Shown one piece after another: positions 13,280-25,097 of a DNA stretch of 64,000 nt. The position numbers and the translations under genes are program-made. Origin of the DNA: Cladorrhinum sp. PSN259 (lineage: Eukaryota; Ascomycota; Sordariomycetes; Sordariales; Podosporaceae); NCBI GenBank assembly GCA_033725935.1, contig MU867078.1:496001-560000 (forward strand), read 5' to 3'. The notes beneath the pieces are model-generated. The model searched no databases and was not told the origin of the DNA. It worked only from the letters and a program-made list of their open reading frames with translations. The stretch's first letter is position 1; each line of letters starts with the position of its first letter.

Positions 13280-14950
13280 GAGAGGTAATAGAGAGAGAAT
13301 AAAGTTTGCTTGATAGAACGTTGGTCACGGTGGCGTCTTGAATTGTGAACCTGAAACAACGTGATGTTTGTGGGGGGCAAGGAATGGATGGGATAGTGCG
13401 GCGAGATTGTAGGCAAGGTGAGAAAGTAAGTTGTGAGGCTGTAGGTGAATATTGAGCTCATCAACAAGGACTTGTTACGGTAAGAGGTATGAGATCAAGT
13501 TGAAAAAGTCAAGCGAACTTGAGTGAAAAAGAGATGAACGTCAGCGCGAGCTGAGTGGTCAGCTTCAACATATTGCAAGATTAACTTGTTGGCTAGCGAG
13601 GACTGTTGGTAAGCAGATTGTTCAAACTCTCTTGTTTTCCTGGTTGATTCGAAGCAATATTGGCCAGGTCTTAAGTCTCTCGCCGAGTTCACTAAGACCG
13701 TGAGTGTCGACAATTGCTATCCACCAGGAGCATCATCTTTTCTGTGATTTTTGGTGGCCGGATATCACTACCGGCTTATACCCTTTGACCTTTATTCTAC
13801 CAATTCATCTCTCACTCATCAATCGGTTTACAAATAAACCGACACCGACCCTGCCGAGATATTCCGAAATCATAGATGCAAGTTCAAGGGGGTCAAAACC
13901 CCGAGTCACCTTTCTCACAACAAAAATCCGAGTCAAAGCCAAGCTCACAACCATTCCATGACGGTTGGAGAAATCAAGCATTATCATTCATCTCCTTTTG
14001 CTTCCAACGTCCACCCTTATTTACCAACAGTGCCTTGCTTGCAAGGCGAACCGTTTGGAGACCCAGATCACACTGTCAGATTGCCAACATGGTCAAATTA
14101 ACCCGGCAACACCGTCAACCGTTCCATTACCGCCAGGACAGATCCGAACCGAACTTTTCTTTCCGACGGCTCAACAGCTCATGCGCCAGGAGGGGCGTTG
14201 CCACAAAATATTACTACCTCATAATATTACCAAAGCACACATTTTGCCTTGATCAAGCATCACACACGCACACATCAAACGTAATGTCGTATATGCACCA
14301 GGCAGTAAAACCGTAATTAATCATTATCCGCATTATCCACAATACATACTTGTACTCGCCGCATAACGCAGCAAAAACTGTAAAAGTTGGCACTTCACTT
14401 CCAGGTCTGACTGCAACGTATTTTTTTTTTTTAATTTATCAAATCTCGCATTTTCCAAGATTTCATTCTCATCAAAACCAGTTTTCATTCCTTCCTCTTA
14501 AAGTCAATTTTCTTCTCGAAAAGTGTGTAAAATTTTAATTTTAACCGCGCCTGCTTACACAACAGTTCTACGCATAATTACTACATTGTACACATACTTT
14601 ACCTAGATAACTCTCCCACCTACGTACCACGCGGCACGGGATGGATCAAATCCTTTTCCGCGTCAATTACTTGTTGTTTTATTTCTCAAAAAAGTCGGCG
14701 CTTTCTCTCGCAGAGTTTGTTGGTAAGGCTGTAGACTAAACCCCTGGTTCTTTGTAGCGTTGCGTTCTCGCGTTTGCCGCCGCCGCTGTCATCTCACCCA
14801 CCTCACCGAACCTTTGACCCAAGAAATGATCATTCCGATCCCTGACAGATGTTAGATGCCAGATCTGGTCATATTCCTGCTAGTGCCAGATCCTTCAGAA
14901 ATTGATGACTGATTTGACGGATTGGGAAAAACCCCAACATCCTTGGAGTT

Positions 14951-15164
14951 GAGAAGCGGTCAAAAGATACGGTGAATTCGAGAGACACAGCAAGACTTTT
15001 GGAATTGTTGGAGTGAATCTCGGTAGAATTCGGAAAAGTCTGGACCCAACAAACCATAGATAACAATCGCGATGTTGGGCTTCAAGAAGTGGAAGGGAGA
15101 TACGGTTTCTAATTGTTGGTCGTGTGTGTCGCTCGGTAGTATTCAGCGAGAGTCTGGACCAACA
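14951..15164. repeat. Imperfect direct repeat (two copies)
   Basis: Copy A (about 14951-15052) and copy B (about 15085-15164) share, in the same order, GAAG.GG, AGATACGGT, AATTGTTGG, CTCGGTAG.ATTC, then AGTCTGGACC followed by AACA. Copy A carries about 20 extra bases between the second and third block. This looks like an old tandem duplication; no coding function is visible. Confidence 0.65.
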
Positions 15165-18100
15165 GGGAAATACAATAACCACAGATTTAAGAGAAACGGG
15201 AATTCCAACACGTAAACCGCCAAGGGCTTTACATATCAAGCCTGGATCTCGCGTTTTCTATACCAAGAAGACCCGGCCGAGTCTTTGTTCGGAAGGAAAG
15301 ATATTGACGGACCTAGATATCAATTCAGTCTGGTCTGGGCCCGCCTTGGTATTTTAAGGCACATTTCTGACCGCCTGAGACTGGGACTGGCATCATCAAT
15401 AGCCCAGATCTTGTGTATGTGTTGTGCCTGTTGCGTGTGGTGAGCGTGTGGTGAGCGTGGTGGTGAGCGCGGTGGTGCTGGCCCTGAAGTCTACCTGCGG
15501 CACAGAACGCTTGCCCCTATACCGAATCGGGAAGAAACGTGAAGAGCGAGGGTGGCCCGATTTTACGATGTAACGCTCGGTGGACGAACCAAAGCATAGG
15601 CGAGAAGGAAAGAGAAATTGAGGCTCATGAGCTTCAACCCGTGGATACTCGTCGTTTGTGAGTGGCACGAGATATCAAATATCAAAAGGCACAAGAGCGT
15701 TAAGCGGAAATGGCTGAGATCTGGTGTCACCTTCGTTCCTAGATCCGATGAGAGAAGTGTTCCTGAACGCCGAGTATTCCGGAAATTTAGGGTGGTGAGG
15801 TTCTGTCCTCGTGGTGAGAATGAGCTGAGAGGAGAAACCATCTTCCCCGCAAATACATTCCTTGTTGGTGGCGAATGGAACAACCGCTCGTAAGGCTGCC
15901 GATTTCCGATCAAGAATTTGGACCCTAATCATTTTCTTTTTTTGGTCGACGGCGTTGTGGGTGGCTTTGCTACGCTTTCCCCGTCATTCTCATTCCTTTG
16001 GGTGGATTCGTCCAACGGCGGGAGAGGCTGATCAACGTGTCCACCATTCCCTCACCGCGGCGCGGTGGGTTGCTCTGAGACAAGGTATACGGATATCGCG
16101 TTATCGAACCCACCGAGAAAAAGGAAAGCTTGGAGCTTTGGGAGGAGCTGGGACGCTGTGCCACCGAGGCCATCTCTGTCTCGTCATGGCACGGAGCGTC
16201 GACGTCGCGTTTTCCTTCCAGACGGCGGAAAGAAACACGACAATGGGGGCAGTCGGACGGTAACTCCGGGGCGAAAAAAAGAGGAGAATGGGGGCACCCG
16301 TTTCGAAACGAAGAGGCTTCATGCCGTACTCCTGCCTTGCTGCTGCTTCTGCCCACAGCTGCCGTCCCGAACTTTGGAACGGCCGCCATATCCCCACCCC
16401 GCCTGTAGCAAACATATGGGAAGCTGTCCAAGGGATATGCACGCCGATATTGAAAATTGATTAACCTTGATATTGATGCCTATTGTCAAAAATGCAGGTT
16501 TGTGTGCCAAATAAGAATTGATTGAGAGTTGCCACTGCCTTGTCGATGGAGTCAACTTTTGATGGCTTGACGATCACTGCACAAAGGGTGCAGTGTACGT
16601 AAGCTTTGCTGCACTCATCGGCGTTCTGCATGGCGTCTTTCCATACTGGCGTTGGCTCGGTCCGGGGCAAAAGAACGCCAACACGATAAAAACGCTGTCA
16701 CCCGATATTTGTCTGGTGCTGACGTTTCGACGGAGTCACTTATTGATCTGACTGCATTGGCTAGAAAAGTCCGCCGTTCTTATAATCCTTGGCCCGCTTC
16801 TCTTTCTGTCAAGAAACCACGTGTTTGGCAAGCTTGATTTTGAAATTGTTTCTTCATGCTTGCTGTTTTTTGATTTTGAGTTCGAGGGCGCTCTTGGGTG
16901 AGAGTGACTTTGGGGAAACAACAGTCCGTCCATTCGGATGCGATTGCGCGCAACGCTTCGAAACCCTTTCATCTGTTGTGCAGGAGTGCAGTTGCATGTC
17001 GCATGGGATAATTGCCTTTTAGCGGCACACTATCACCAAGCTAGCCAACCAGAATGCCCCGCCTGATCCTTGGCATTCCCCTGAGCGGGTCTGCCCTTAA
17101 TGATTGCCATCCGGGTCCAGGGTACTTGGAAAAGTAAGGAGGAGCTCACTTTCGGGAAGTATCCAGTACCCCGAAACCCCCCCCATTTATAGGCCCGGAC
17201 CATGCGCCACCGTGCGTTCTCTCGAAAGCACTTGCCCCTTTCGATCCATATGGGAGTGGTGCCGCAATCTTGGGAGTGGTGCCTGAGAGGAACGCGGCAA
17301 GAGAATTCCATTGTGTGCATGTCAACTTCCAGGTTCCTCCAGCTTTTCGCTCGCACCCTTCCGCGCCGTTCAAGTTTCCCTCCATTCCTCAATCTGAGTT
17401 TGAGGGTATCAGAGTCGATCACATCGAAACCCCGCTTTCCCTTGGATTCAAGTCGCAAGAGTAGATTCCCCACCGTTCAATCTGTGATTTGAAAGTGATG
17501 TTGCATGGTGTGGTGAACGGCTCGCCCGTTGCGCGCTGAGAAAGCAAATCGTCGAATCCACACTCGTTTCAGCTGTTTGTCCTGCATGTATCTTCCCGCC
17601 CCGCCAACTCCACAAAGATACCCATCCAGCTACCGTGCCCCACGGCCCCCAAACTCCCTGGTCTTCGCAGGCCCTTGCTCGTGTAATATTCCCACTGCTA
17701 CCTCACCTTTTGCATTCTGCAGCTGGGCCTGCACCCTTGCAGCGCTCCGCCCCAAAGGTCTTGCCAACTCCCTTCTAGCCCCTTGCCGTTTCTTTCCCGC
17801 TCTTGCTTCTGCGCTTTGCCTGCTTTTGCTCTGCAGCTTGCCTTTCGTTCGTTCCTTCTTTTCCCCCCCTTCGCTTCTTCTCCTCTTCCACCTCACCGTC
17901 CCGTCGACATCCAGCCCGGCGATCCCTCTTCCCGTTCGACGACAACACCCAGCGTCGACCTGGACAGAAGGACAAGAGAGGACAGGACCCCCCAAAGAGG
18001 CCACAGCCAGCCCGTGTGTGATCCCAATGCCCGCCCTGATATGACCCGTGGACGACGCGCGAACTCTCCGAGACCACGAAGTTGAAGAAAGCGACCATTT

Positions 18101-18713
18101 TTCCAACCAAACAAAAATCTAATTGCAATTTGACGACATTTCGTCGAGCCACTCTTTTTTCCAAGCAACAACAATCGCATCGACCTTTGCGGGATCCCGT
18201 TTCGAGATTCCCCCAGGCCGCAAATTGTGAGTAGAAAAGTTCGACCCACGAGGACGGGCTGCATAGGGGGTTTCAGGCCGCACAAGACCAGCGCTGCGAC
18301 CGACCCGGGGAGCTTTTGTGGGAGTACGGGTGAACATGTGGAGGGTTGTACGGAAGAAGAGGGGGAACGAGCACCATCTTCGAGCCGATCTTTTGCCCAT
18401 CATTCATGCGCACCGGAAACCTGGGAGGAAGAATAAACATATCTTCGAACCAAGAGTTGCTGACCAAGGATGATTATCAGACTACACTCGTTGACAATTT
18501 TTGTCAAGTACACTCATTACTATATATCCTGACAAGTGAGTGACACATCAAAGCTCACAGTCGCGCTTTGCGGCACTGACAAGTGCGTTTCTGGTCGGTA
18601 TTTAGATATTACTACACTTTTACTTAACTACGACACCAGCCATTGCGGCTCTCTGATCCAATTCGCCCAACAAACATCGAGAGCTCAGAATCGATTCAGA
18701 TCAGAGGAGGAGA

Positions 18714-21350
18714 ATGAGGACGGCATCAGTATTTGTGGCCGCCTTGCTTGCGGCCTCGTCGGCAGCAGCAGAGGCGGCGCTGAAACCGTCGATCTACTTT
18801 CCGAGGCACATCAAGAGGCAGTTCAACAATGGGACGGACAGTTCAACCGCGACAATTACAACCTCGGTTGTCTCTATAACGTCGGTTGTGGTTATTGATG
18901 AATCTACAACTTTCACAACAGCAGCTACTCCATCGCAAACAGATGAGGATCCAGTTGAGACACCAATCATCATTATCCCTGGTGGCCCCACCACTACCAC
19001 AACTACCACCGCAAGCAGCAGTTCCTCAGAGGAATCTGAGACTTCAACCACCGCCCCGCCAACGACCGCGAGCTCATCAGTTTCAGCATCATCCTCTTCT
19101 GAGGAAGAGGAGACGTCTACGACCCCACCCGTGTCGTCGCCATCTCCTTCACGCTCGTCGTCAGTTTCTGATGAGCCCGAGGAGACTCAAACCCCTACTC
19201 CTACTCCCACCCCCAGCCCAAGCGCGTCAGCTTCCGGATCGACCTCTGATGAGCCCGAGGAGACTCAAACCCCTACTCCTACTCCCACTCCCAGCCCAAG
19301 CGCGTCAGCTTCCGGATCGACCTCTGATGAGCCCGAGGAGACTCAAACCCCTACTCCTACTCCCAGCCCAAGCGCGTCTCCTTCAGGATCGATATCTGAT
19401 GAGCCCGAGCCTACACTAACCCCCAGCGAATCTGGGAGCGTTGAGCCTACGGCGACTCCTAGTGTCGAGCCTACGGTGACTCCTAGTGTCGAGCCTACGG
19501 CGACTCCAAGTGTCGAGCCTACGGTGACTCCAAGTGTCGAGCCTACGGCGACTCCTAGTGTCGAGCCTACGGTGACTCCAAGTGTCGAGCCTACGGCGAC
19601 TCCTAGTGTCGAGCCTACGGTGACTCCTAGTGTCGAGCCTACGGCCACTCCTAGTGTTGAGCCTACACTAACCCCCAGCGAGTCTGGGAGCGTTGAGCCT
19701 ACGGCGACTCCTAGTGTCGAGCCCACACTAACCCCCAGCGAATCTGGGAGCGTTGAGCCTACGGCGACTCCTAGTGTTGAGCCTACAATAACCCCCAGCG
19801 AATCTGGGAGCGTTGAGCCTACGGCGACTCCTAGCGGCTCTGGTAGTGTTGAACCTACACTAACCCCCAGCGAATCTGGGAGCGTTGAGCCTACGGCGAC
19901 TCCTAGCGGCTCTGGTAGTGTTGAGCCTACACTAACCCCCAGCGAATCCGGGAGCGTTGAGCCTACGGCGACTCCTAGCGAATCTGGGAGCGTTGAGCCT
20001 ACACTAACTCCCAGTGAATCTGGGAGCGTTGAGCCTACGGCGACTCCCAGCGGCTCTGGTAGTGTTGAGCCTACACTAACCCCCAGTGAATCTGGGAGCG
20101 TTGGGCCTACGGCGACTCCTAGCGGCTCTGGTAGTGTTGAGCCTACACTAACCCCCAGCGAATCTGTATCTGTCACTCCTACTGACTCGGGCACGGTTGG
20201 TCCGACTGTTGGTCCATCTGATTCCGCGACGCCTTCTGCCAGTCCCGTCATTACCCCCTCTGCTTCGCCCAATGCTACAGAGCCAGTGCCAAGCACGACC
20301 GGCTCTCCAGTATTTGTAATCACGCCGACCGGAACTGAGACTATTACGACACCCTGGCTTCCTACTACCATCATCGTTGCCCCAATTACAAGCAGAACAG
20401 AATCAGGTGTTGTTCCGACAACTGCCAGCGGTATCCCAACGACGCTTCCAAAGGCTATTACTCCGGATACACCAGATGCTCCAGCGCCGGATGACACGAC
20501 TTTGATCCAGATTGGTTTCTATGAGGGATACAACTATCCATTCATGGTTGCCAACGACAAGGCTGCCGCTCAGGTCTTCAAGCTTTTGCCCCAGGCGCTT
20601 CATGAAGGCGCTGGCAGTGTCTTTGATCCAAGCAAGGTGATCGTCAGAAGACTCGTACCCTTGGACACCCAGGCCGCGCTTGGCTTTCTTACGACCTGTG
20701 CCATCGTGACATATCCTACCAGCATGCTTGACAAGCTTGAAATTGATATCAAGTTCCCCAACTCACTTCTGTACAATAATGGCAATCCCCTTGTCAACAA
20801 CCTCACGGCACAGATCAACGCTGCCATTCCCATTCAGCTGGGTTCCTTACCTGATGGATACGGGAATGCCAATGGCGGCAATGGACCTGGCGGTACTGGA
20901 AACGGCAACAGCGACCCCTTCAACAACCAGAACGGAAACGGTGGTAGCTCATCTCAAAAGGGCACCACGGCCGGAATTGTCACTGGTGCCGTGTTTGTGG
21001 CTGCCGCTTATGGTGTCGTCATGTTCGTCATTGCTCGTCGTTATAAGCGCAAGAAGCAGCAGCACCGTCGTGCCAGCTCCATCACCAGCCCTCATGATAT
21101 GCAAGAAGCGGGAAGAGCCGGCGGCAGCCCTGCGTTGATGGGCGGAGCTCTGCTTAGCAGAGATTTCACTGGCAGCTACGGAGCCACCGCTGGAACTACC
21201 TCTGGCACCGTCGGCACCGGAACCGTCTCAGGTCTCACTTCGTCAGGAGGTGGACGCAACAGCCACGGTAGCGGACGCAGCGGCGCGAGCAACTCTGGAC
21301 GGTTGATCTCTGCTCCCGTTGCGGCGGAGAATTCGCTCGGATGGAACTGA
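18714..21350 (+). CDS. MSB2: Signalling mucin Msb2 (membrane sensor of the filamentation MAPK pathway)
   Basis: Msb2 is a plasma-membrane mucin that feeds Cdc42 and the Kss1/Fus3-type MAPK cascade, controlling hyphal, surface and wall responses. The intronless ORF gives 878 residues. It has a signal peptide (about 1-20), a Ser/Thr/Pro-rich mucin region (about 30-560) made of tandem repeats, and the Hkr1/Msb2 homology region (about 595-720) with TLIQIGFYEGYNYPF, KVIVRRLVPLDTQ and AINAAIPIQLG. A Gly/Asn-rich linker follows, then one membrane helix (about 753-775) stopped by ARRYKRKKQQHRR, and a cytosolic tail of about 100 residues ending SAPVAAENSLGWN, as in other fungal Msb2 proteins. The long gene-free DNA upstream suggests complex control. 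The call rests on domain order and conserved ends. Confidence 0.94.
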   Translation: MRTASVFVAALLAASSAAAEAALKPSIYFPRHIKRQFNNGTDSSTATITTSVVSITSVVVIDESTTFTTAATPSQTDEDPVETPIIIIPGGPTTTTTTTASSSSSEESETSTTAPPTTASSSVSASSSSEEEETSTTPPVSSPSPSRSSSVSDEPEETQTPTPTPTPSPSASASGSTSDEPEETQTPTPTPTPSPSASASGSTSDEPEETQTPTPTPSPSASPSGSISDEPEPTLTPSESGSVEPTATPSVEPTVTPSVEPTATPSVEPTVTPSVEPTATPSVEPTVTPSVEPTATPSVEPTVTPSVEPTATPSVEPTLTPSESGSVEPTATPSVEPTLTPSESGSVEPTATPSVEPTITPSESGSVEPTATPSGSGSVEPTLTPSESGSVEPTATPSGSGSVEPTLTPSESGSVEPTATPSESGSVEPTLTPSESGSVEPTATPSGSGSVEPTLTPSESGSVGPTATPSGSGSVEPTLTPSESVSVTPTDSGTVGPTVGPSDSATPSASPVITPSASPNATEPVPSTTGSPVFVITPTGTETITTPWLPTTIIVAPITSRTESGVVPTTASGIPTTLPKAITPDTPDAPAPDDTTLIQIGFYEGYNYPFMVANDKAAAQVFKLLPQALHEGAGSVFDPSKVIVRRLVPLDTQAALGFLTTCAIVTYPTSMLDKLEIDIKFPNSLLYNNGNPLVNNLTAQINAAIPIQLGSLPDGYGNANGGNGPGGTGNGNSDPFNNQNGNGGSSSQKGTTAGIVTGAVFVAAAYGVVMFVIARRYKRKKQQHRRASSITSPHDMQEAGRAGGSPALMGGALLSRDFTGSYGATAGTTSGTVGTGTVSGLTSSGGGRNSHGSGRSGASNSGRLISAPVAAENSLGWN
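19167..20170 (+). repeat. MSB2: Coding minisatellite in the Msb2 mucin domain
   Basis: Three period types follow one another, all in frame. There are three 72-78-base units encoding SDEPEETQTPTPTPTPSP and similar (19167-19394). Then come 24-base units alternating SVEPTATP and SVEPTVTP (about 19440-19665). Longer units of the type TLTPSESGSVEPTATPSGSG follow, to about 20165. Neighbouring units are nearly identical in DNA, which points to recent slippage or gene conversion. Confidence 0.95.
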
Positions 21351-23179
21351 GCTGTCAGTTGATGACATGATCTCATCAGTTCAACCATCTAAAAGCGCTT
21401 ACTGCATCTTTTTTTTCTCCTTGTTTATATGCTTCGATACCCCTTTCGAGCGAGATCTGGTTTTTCTCAAAGCGTGTCTTTTTTGGTTACTAGTAGCATT
21501 CTTATTTATAACCACCAACGAACGAAACCAAAAAGTAACGAAACGAATGCATCTCTGCCTCTCTCGAACAAAACAAAAATCATTCTATAGAAAAAGCGGC
21601 AACAAGCAAGCAGGCGGGGTGTTCTATTCGGCATATCGCTGTTTGTTTGTCACTTACAACGCCTGATACCACCAACCAAATATTCTTTTTCCCTTGTCAT
21701 CTTATTTTTTTTATTGTTTAACATTCTTCATTTTTCGAGTGAATAAGAGGGAGGAGGCTGGGAGTTAAGAACGGGTGGGGGATATCACAACAGATATAAC
21801 AACACTTTCTTGTATATGCTTTACTTTTTGGGGCGCGATTTTGGATAAGAAGAAAAATATGGAGGCAGCCCCGTTTATAACTCTCTTCCTCTTCTCTTTG
21901 TTCTTCTCGAAAAAATACCATTTTTTATTTTTAAGATCAAATTTTTTTTTTTTGAACAGCTCCCTACCACCGCCCTTCTACCATGTCGAATTGATCAGGA
22001 AATATATGTTCCGGGTTTTGATAAGACATAAAAAACAGGCGACCCACCTTTTGCTTGGTCTGCTTCGTTTGGAATGGGTTTTATGGTGTTTTTATTCTTA
22101 ATTTTTTTTGGGGGAGGAAAGTTGCGGTTTTGAGCGAACGAGTGAGTTAGTTTTGTGAGTTTGTTGATTATATACGTTTTGGGAGAAAAGGGAGTGAGTA
22201 CAAAAGGGGAACGCAGGGTCACGATTTACCGTGAGTTGTTGCCTGCGTGGTTGAGGGTTGGTGAAGTGCGTGGTACATATTCGGGGGTTTTGATGGAGGA
22301 GAGAGAGGCTATGGAGAGGGATGTAATTTATTTTTTTTGTCTTGAAGAAGAACAAGAAGAAGAAGAAGAAGGGTGTGAGGAGTCGAGATAGCTTAGCAGC
22401 GAAATTGATGTGGATTATTATTATTTTATTATTTTATTATTTTATTATTTTTCATTCTCTTGGGGCATCATATACAAAGGAGCCGTGCGAGTGTGAAATG
22501 TTAGTGGTGTCGAGGGTCAAGTAGGTAGATAGGTACTCTCCCGTTGATTTCTTTGTTTGAGAAAATATATGAACAAAGTCTGTACATTAGTTAGATAGAT
22601 AATAAGGCTGCCCCATGGTTGGTCCTTGTTTTTGCCCTTTCAGCACTTTCAGCTAATCCACTCAGCTGAAACACACACATATATATACAGGTATGACTTA
22701 GACTGCTCCTTACGGGAGGGCACGTGTGTCCAGTTGTCGTGGCGTTGATTGTGTTTAATGCATGCTGTGAGTGAGTGTGTGTGTGTGTTACATGTACCGT
22801 GCGAATTTCACGAAAATGAGAAACTTCAATGGTTCCACGGGTGTGTGGATTGTGGTTTAATTGGCTGGACCGATCTGGATGGACACGGCAGGGACGATGA
22901 TCATTTTGGAAATGAGAGAAACCGGATCAAGGTTTCTTTTCCTTACGTTCTGCAGAATTGTAGTATCGGGTTTTACACCAATCAATCAATCAATCATTCA
23001 TCATTGGTCAATCAATCGTTCATCGAAATTGAAAGTTATAAAAGCGATTTTGTTATTTTCCTTTTTTTTGGAGGGCCTATTTAGAAGAGAGAAGAAGTAA
23101 AGGAGAGAGTGAAAGAGGGAGAAAGAGAGGGTGACGCGTGCCCCACTTCCAGGGTGTGAGTGACTTGCTTGGCGGAACA
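21351..23179. other. MSB2 3' region and transporter promoter
   Basis: No gene is supportable here. The stretch carries long T runs, a TTATT array (about 22416-22450), a GT run near 22775, and a CAAT tetranucleotide array (about 22978-22998). A purine-rich tract (GAGAGA and similar) lies at 23085-23132, just before the transporter start. These look like ordinary fungal intergenic simple sequences. Confidence 0.5.
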
Positions 23180-25097
23180 ATGGACGACGACATGCCTACG
23201 AGTACTTGGGAGAACAAAGAACGAGTTGAACCTCAGCGGAATGATGAGGTGGCTGGTATTACTTCCTCAGCAGAATCGTCAGCTTCGTTAGCCGGTTGTG
23301 GTGACGGCCATGGCACTGAAGGAGAAAAGCAGATGACGACGCCTACTGATTCTGGATCTGGCACTGATGTGGATGGCTATGATGATTCTGAGCAGGAGGA
23401 GGAGGCGGAGGAGGTTGGCAGATCAAGAGGGAAAAATGAAAGGAGGAGGAGGAGGGTTGAGAGAGATGATTGCGAGGAAGGAATACCGCTACGAAGAAGT
23501 TCACGAGGGAAGGCCGCGAGGCGACGAGGAGAAAAGGGATATACAGAGGAGGAAGAAAGAGCGGTGGTGAGCAAGTTTGATAGGAAGCTGGTTGTCTTCG
23601 TGGCTGGGTTGTATTTGTTGGCTTTTTTGGATCGGTCTAGTAAGTCCCTCACACCACTTGTCAAAAAGGATAATGCTAACATGTTGTAAACAGATATCGG
23701 AAACGCAAGGATAGCAGGCATGGACGACGACTTGCAGTCCTCATCATCACCAAAGGAAGGAATGTACGAGTGGGCGCTGACCGCGTTTTATATCGCTTAC
23801 ATCGCCTTTGAGTGGATGTCTTTACTCTGGAGGATCATCCCCGCGCATATATATGTTGCTGGTTTGGTTTTCTCCTGGGGGCTGACTGCGAGCTTGCAGG
23901 CCGTGGCTGTTAATTATCCGATGCTGATCTTTTTGAGGACTATTTTGGGGATTGGAGAGGCTGGGTTTACGGGGGTGCCGTTTTATCTTTCGTTCTTTTT
24001 TAGACGGGATGAGTTGGCGTTTAGGACTGCGATTTTTATTTCTGGTATGTTTACTTCCCGGCTCTCTTGCTGTGTTATGCAACTGACGATATGTTATAGC
24101 TGCTCCTTTGGCCACGTCATTTGCTTCTTCACTCGCTTGGCTTATTCTCAAGCTTTCTACCTCAAGTCCGATAGCACCCTGGAGACTACTCTTTCTAATC
24201 GAAGGGTTCCCTTCAATCCTTGTTGCTGGTTTGGCATACAGTATTATTCCGGACTCTCCTCAGACCGCGCCATATCTCACCAAGCGAGAAAAGAAGGTTG
24301 CCAGATTACGACTTCAGGCTGAGAAGGACGCTGTTATTCCTCATCAAAATGCCTCATCGGATTCGCCAAAGAGGTCATCTACCCGTGAAGCCCTCTCGGT
24401 ACTTGCGGACCCAGTTGCCTGGATAAACGCCCTCATCCTTTTTCTCACAAACATGGCCTACTCATCTCTTCCAGTCTTCCTGCCTACGATCCTTCGCTCA
24501 ATGGGTCACGATTCGATCACTTCGCAAGCGCTCGCCGCTCCTCCTTACCTTGCTTCATTCCTCATTGTTCTTGCCACGGCCCATGCCTCGGACTCAATCA
24601 AAGCCAGAGGGCCATTACTCATCTTTCATGCTCTATCATCGGCAGCCGGCTACACTTTACTCGCATTGTCCGATTCTGTCCTACATCTCGATCCTGGCAG
24701 TTGGGTACGCTACTTGGCGGTCTACCCTGCTGCTATTGGCTTCTTCAACGTTGTTGTTCTTACAATTACGTGGAACATCAACAATCAGCGCGGGGAGACA
24801 AAACAGGGAGCAGGCTTCGCCTTTATGCAAGTTATTGGACAGCTTGGGCCGCTCATTGGCACAAGGCTGTATCCCGATCGGGATGGACCGTATTATACAA
24901 ACGGGATGAGGGTTTGTGCGGTGGCTATGGTTTCCGTTGCCTTGCTTGCGCTCGTGATGCGGTGGTATATGAAGAGGCAGAATGCGAGGATGGATAAAGA
25001 AGATGAGGTAGAGAATAGTGAGGGAGAAGAAGGCGCTGCTCTTGTTGGGGAAAAGGGGTCAAGCCGGGTTGGGGCCAAGTTCCGGTATATGCTGTGA
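23180..25097 (+). CDS. Major facilitator superfamily transporter, anion:cation symporter type
   Basis: Three exons (23180-23639, 23694-24044, 24100-25097) join in frame to 602 residues. A hydrophilic acidic/basic N-terminus of about 140 residues precedes the first helix (KLVVFVAGLYLLAFLDRSNIGNARIAGM). This first-helix motif is typical of the ACS family (Dal5, Tna1, Fen2, Vht1), which moves organic anions and vitamins such as allantoate, nicotinate, pantothenate or biotin. Further family features are FLRTILGIGEAGFTGVPFYLSFFFRRDE and PWRLLFLIEGFPSIL, and the run of hydrophobic segments suits 12 helices. The tail is charged and cytosolic. The substrate cannot be told from sequence, and no catabolic partners lie nearby. 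I start at ATG 23180 because the longer open stretch begins at GTG. Confidence 0.9.

Larger units (their letters stand above)
7392..18713. other. Long gene-free interval upstream of MSB2
   Basis: About 11.3 kb on both strands hold only short ORFs without recognisable domains, with skewed composition or with non-ATG starts. Visible contents are scattered A/T runs (A22 at 12416-12437), a GT-rich stretch near 13010-13040, a GGAAT array near 13250-13279, an imperfect direct repeat at 14951-15164, a pyrimidine-rich strand from about 17600 to 17950 and the MSB2 leader. In a genome where neighbouring genes sit 0.3-2 kb apart this is exceptional. It may hold long regulatory DNA or non-coding transcripts, but nothing proves either. 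Confidence 0.5.

Noticed and set aside
19343..20497. 384-codon ORF antisense to MSB2
   Set aside because: It is the reverse reading of the in-frame tandem repeats (VGSTLGVAVG and similar). The sense frame has the Msb2 domains, so this is a repeat shadow.
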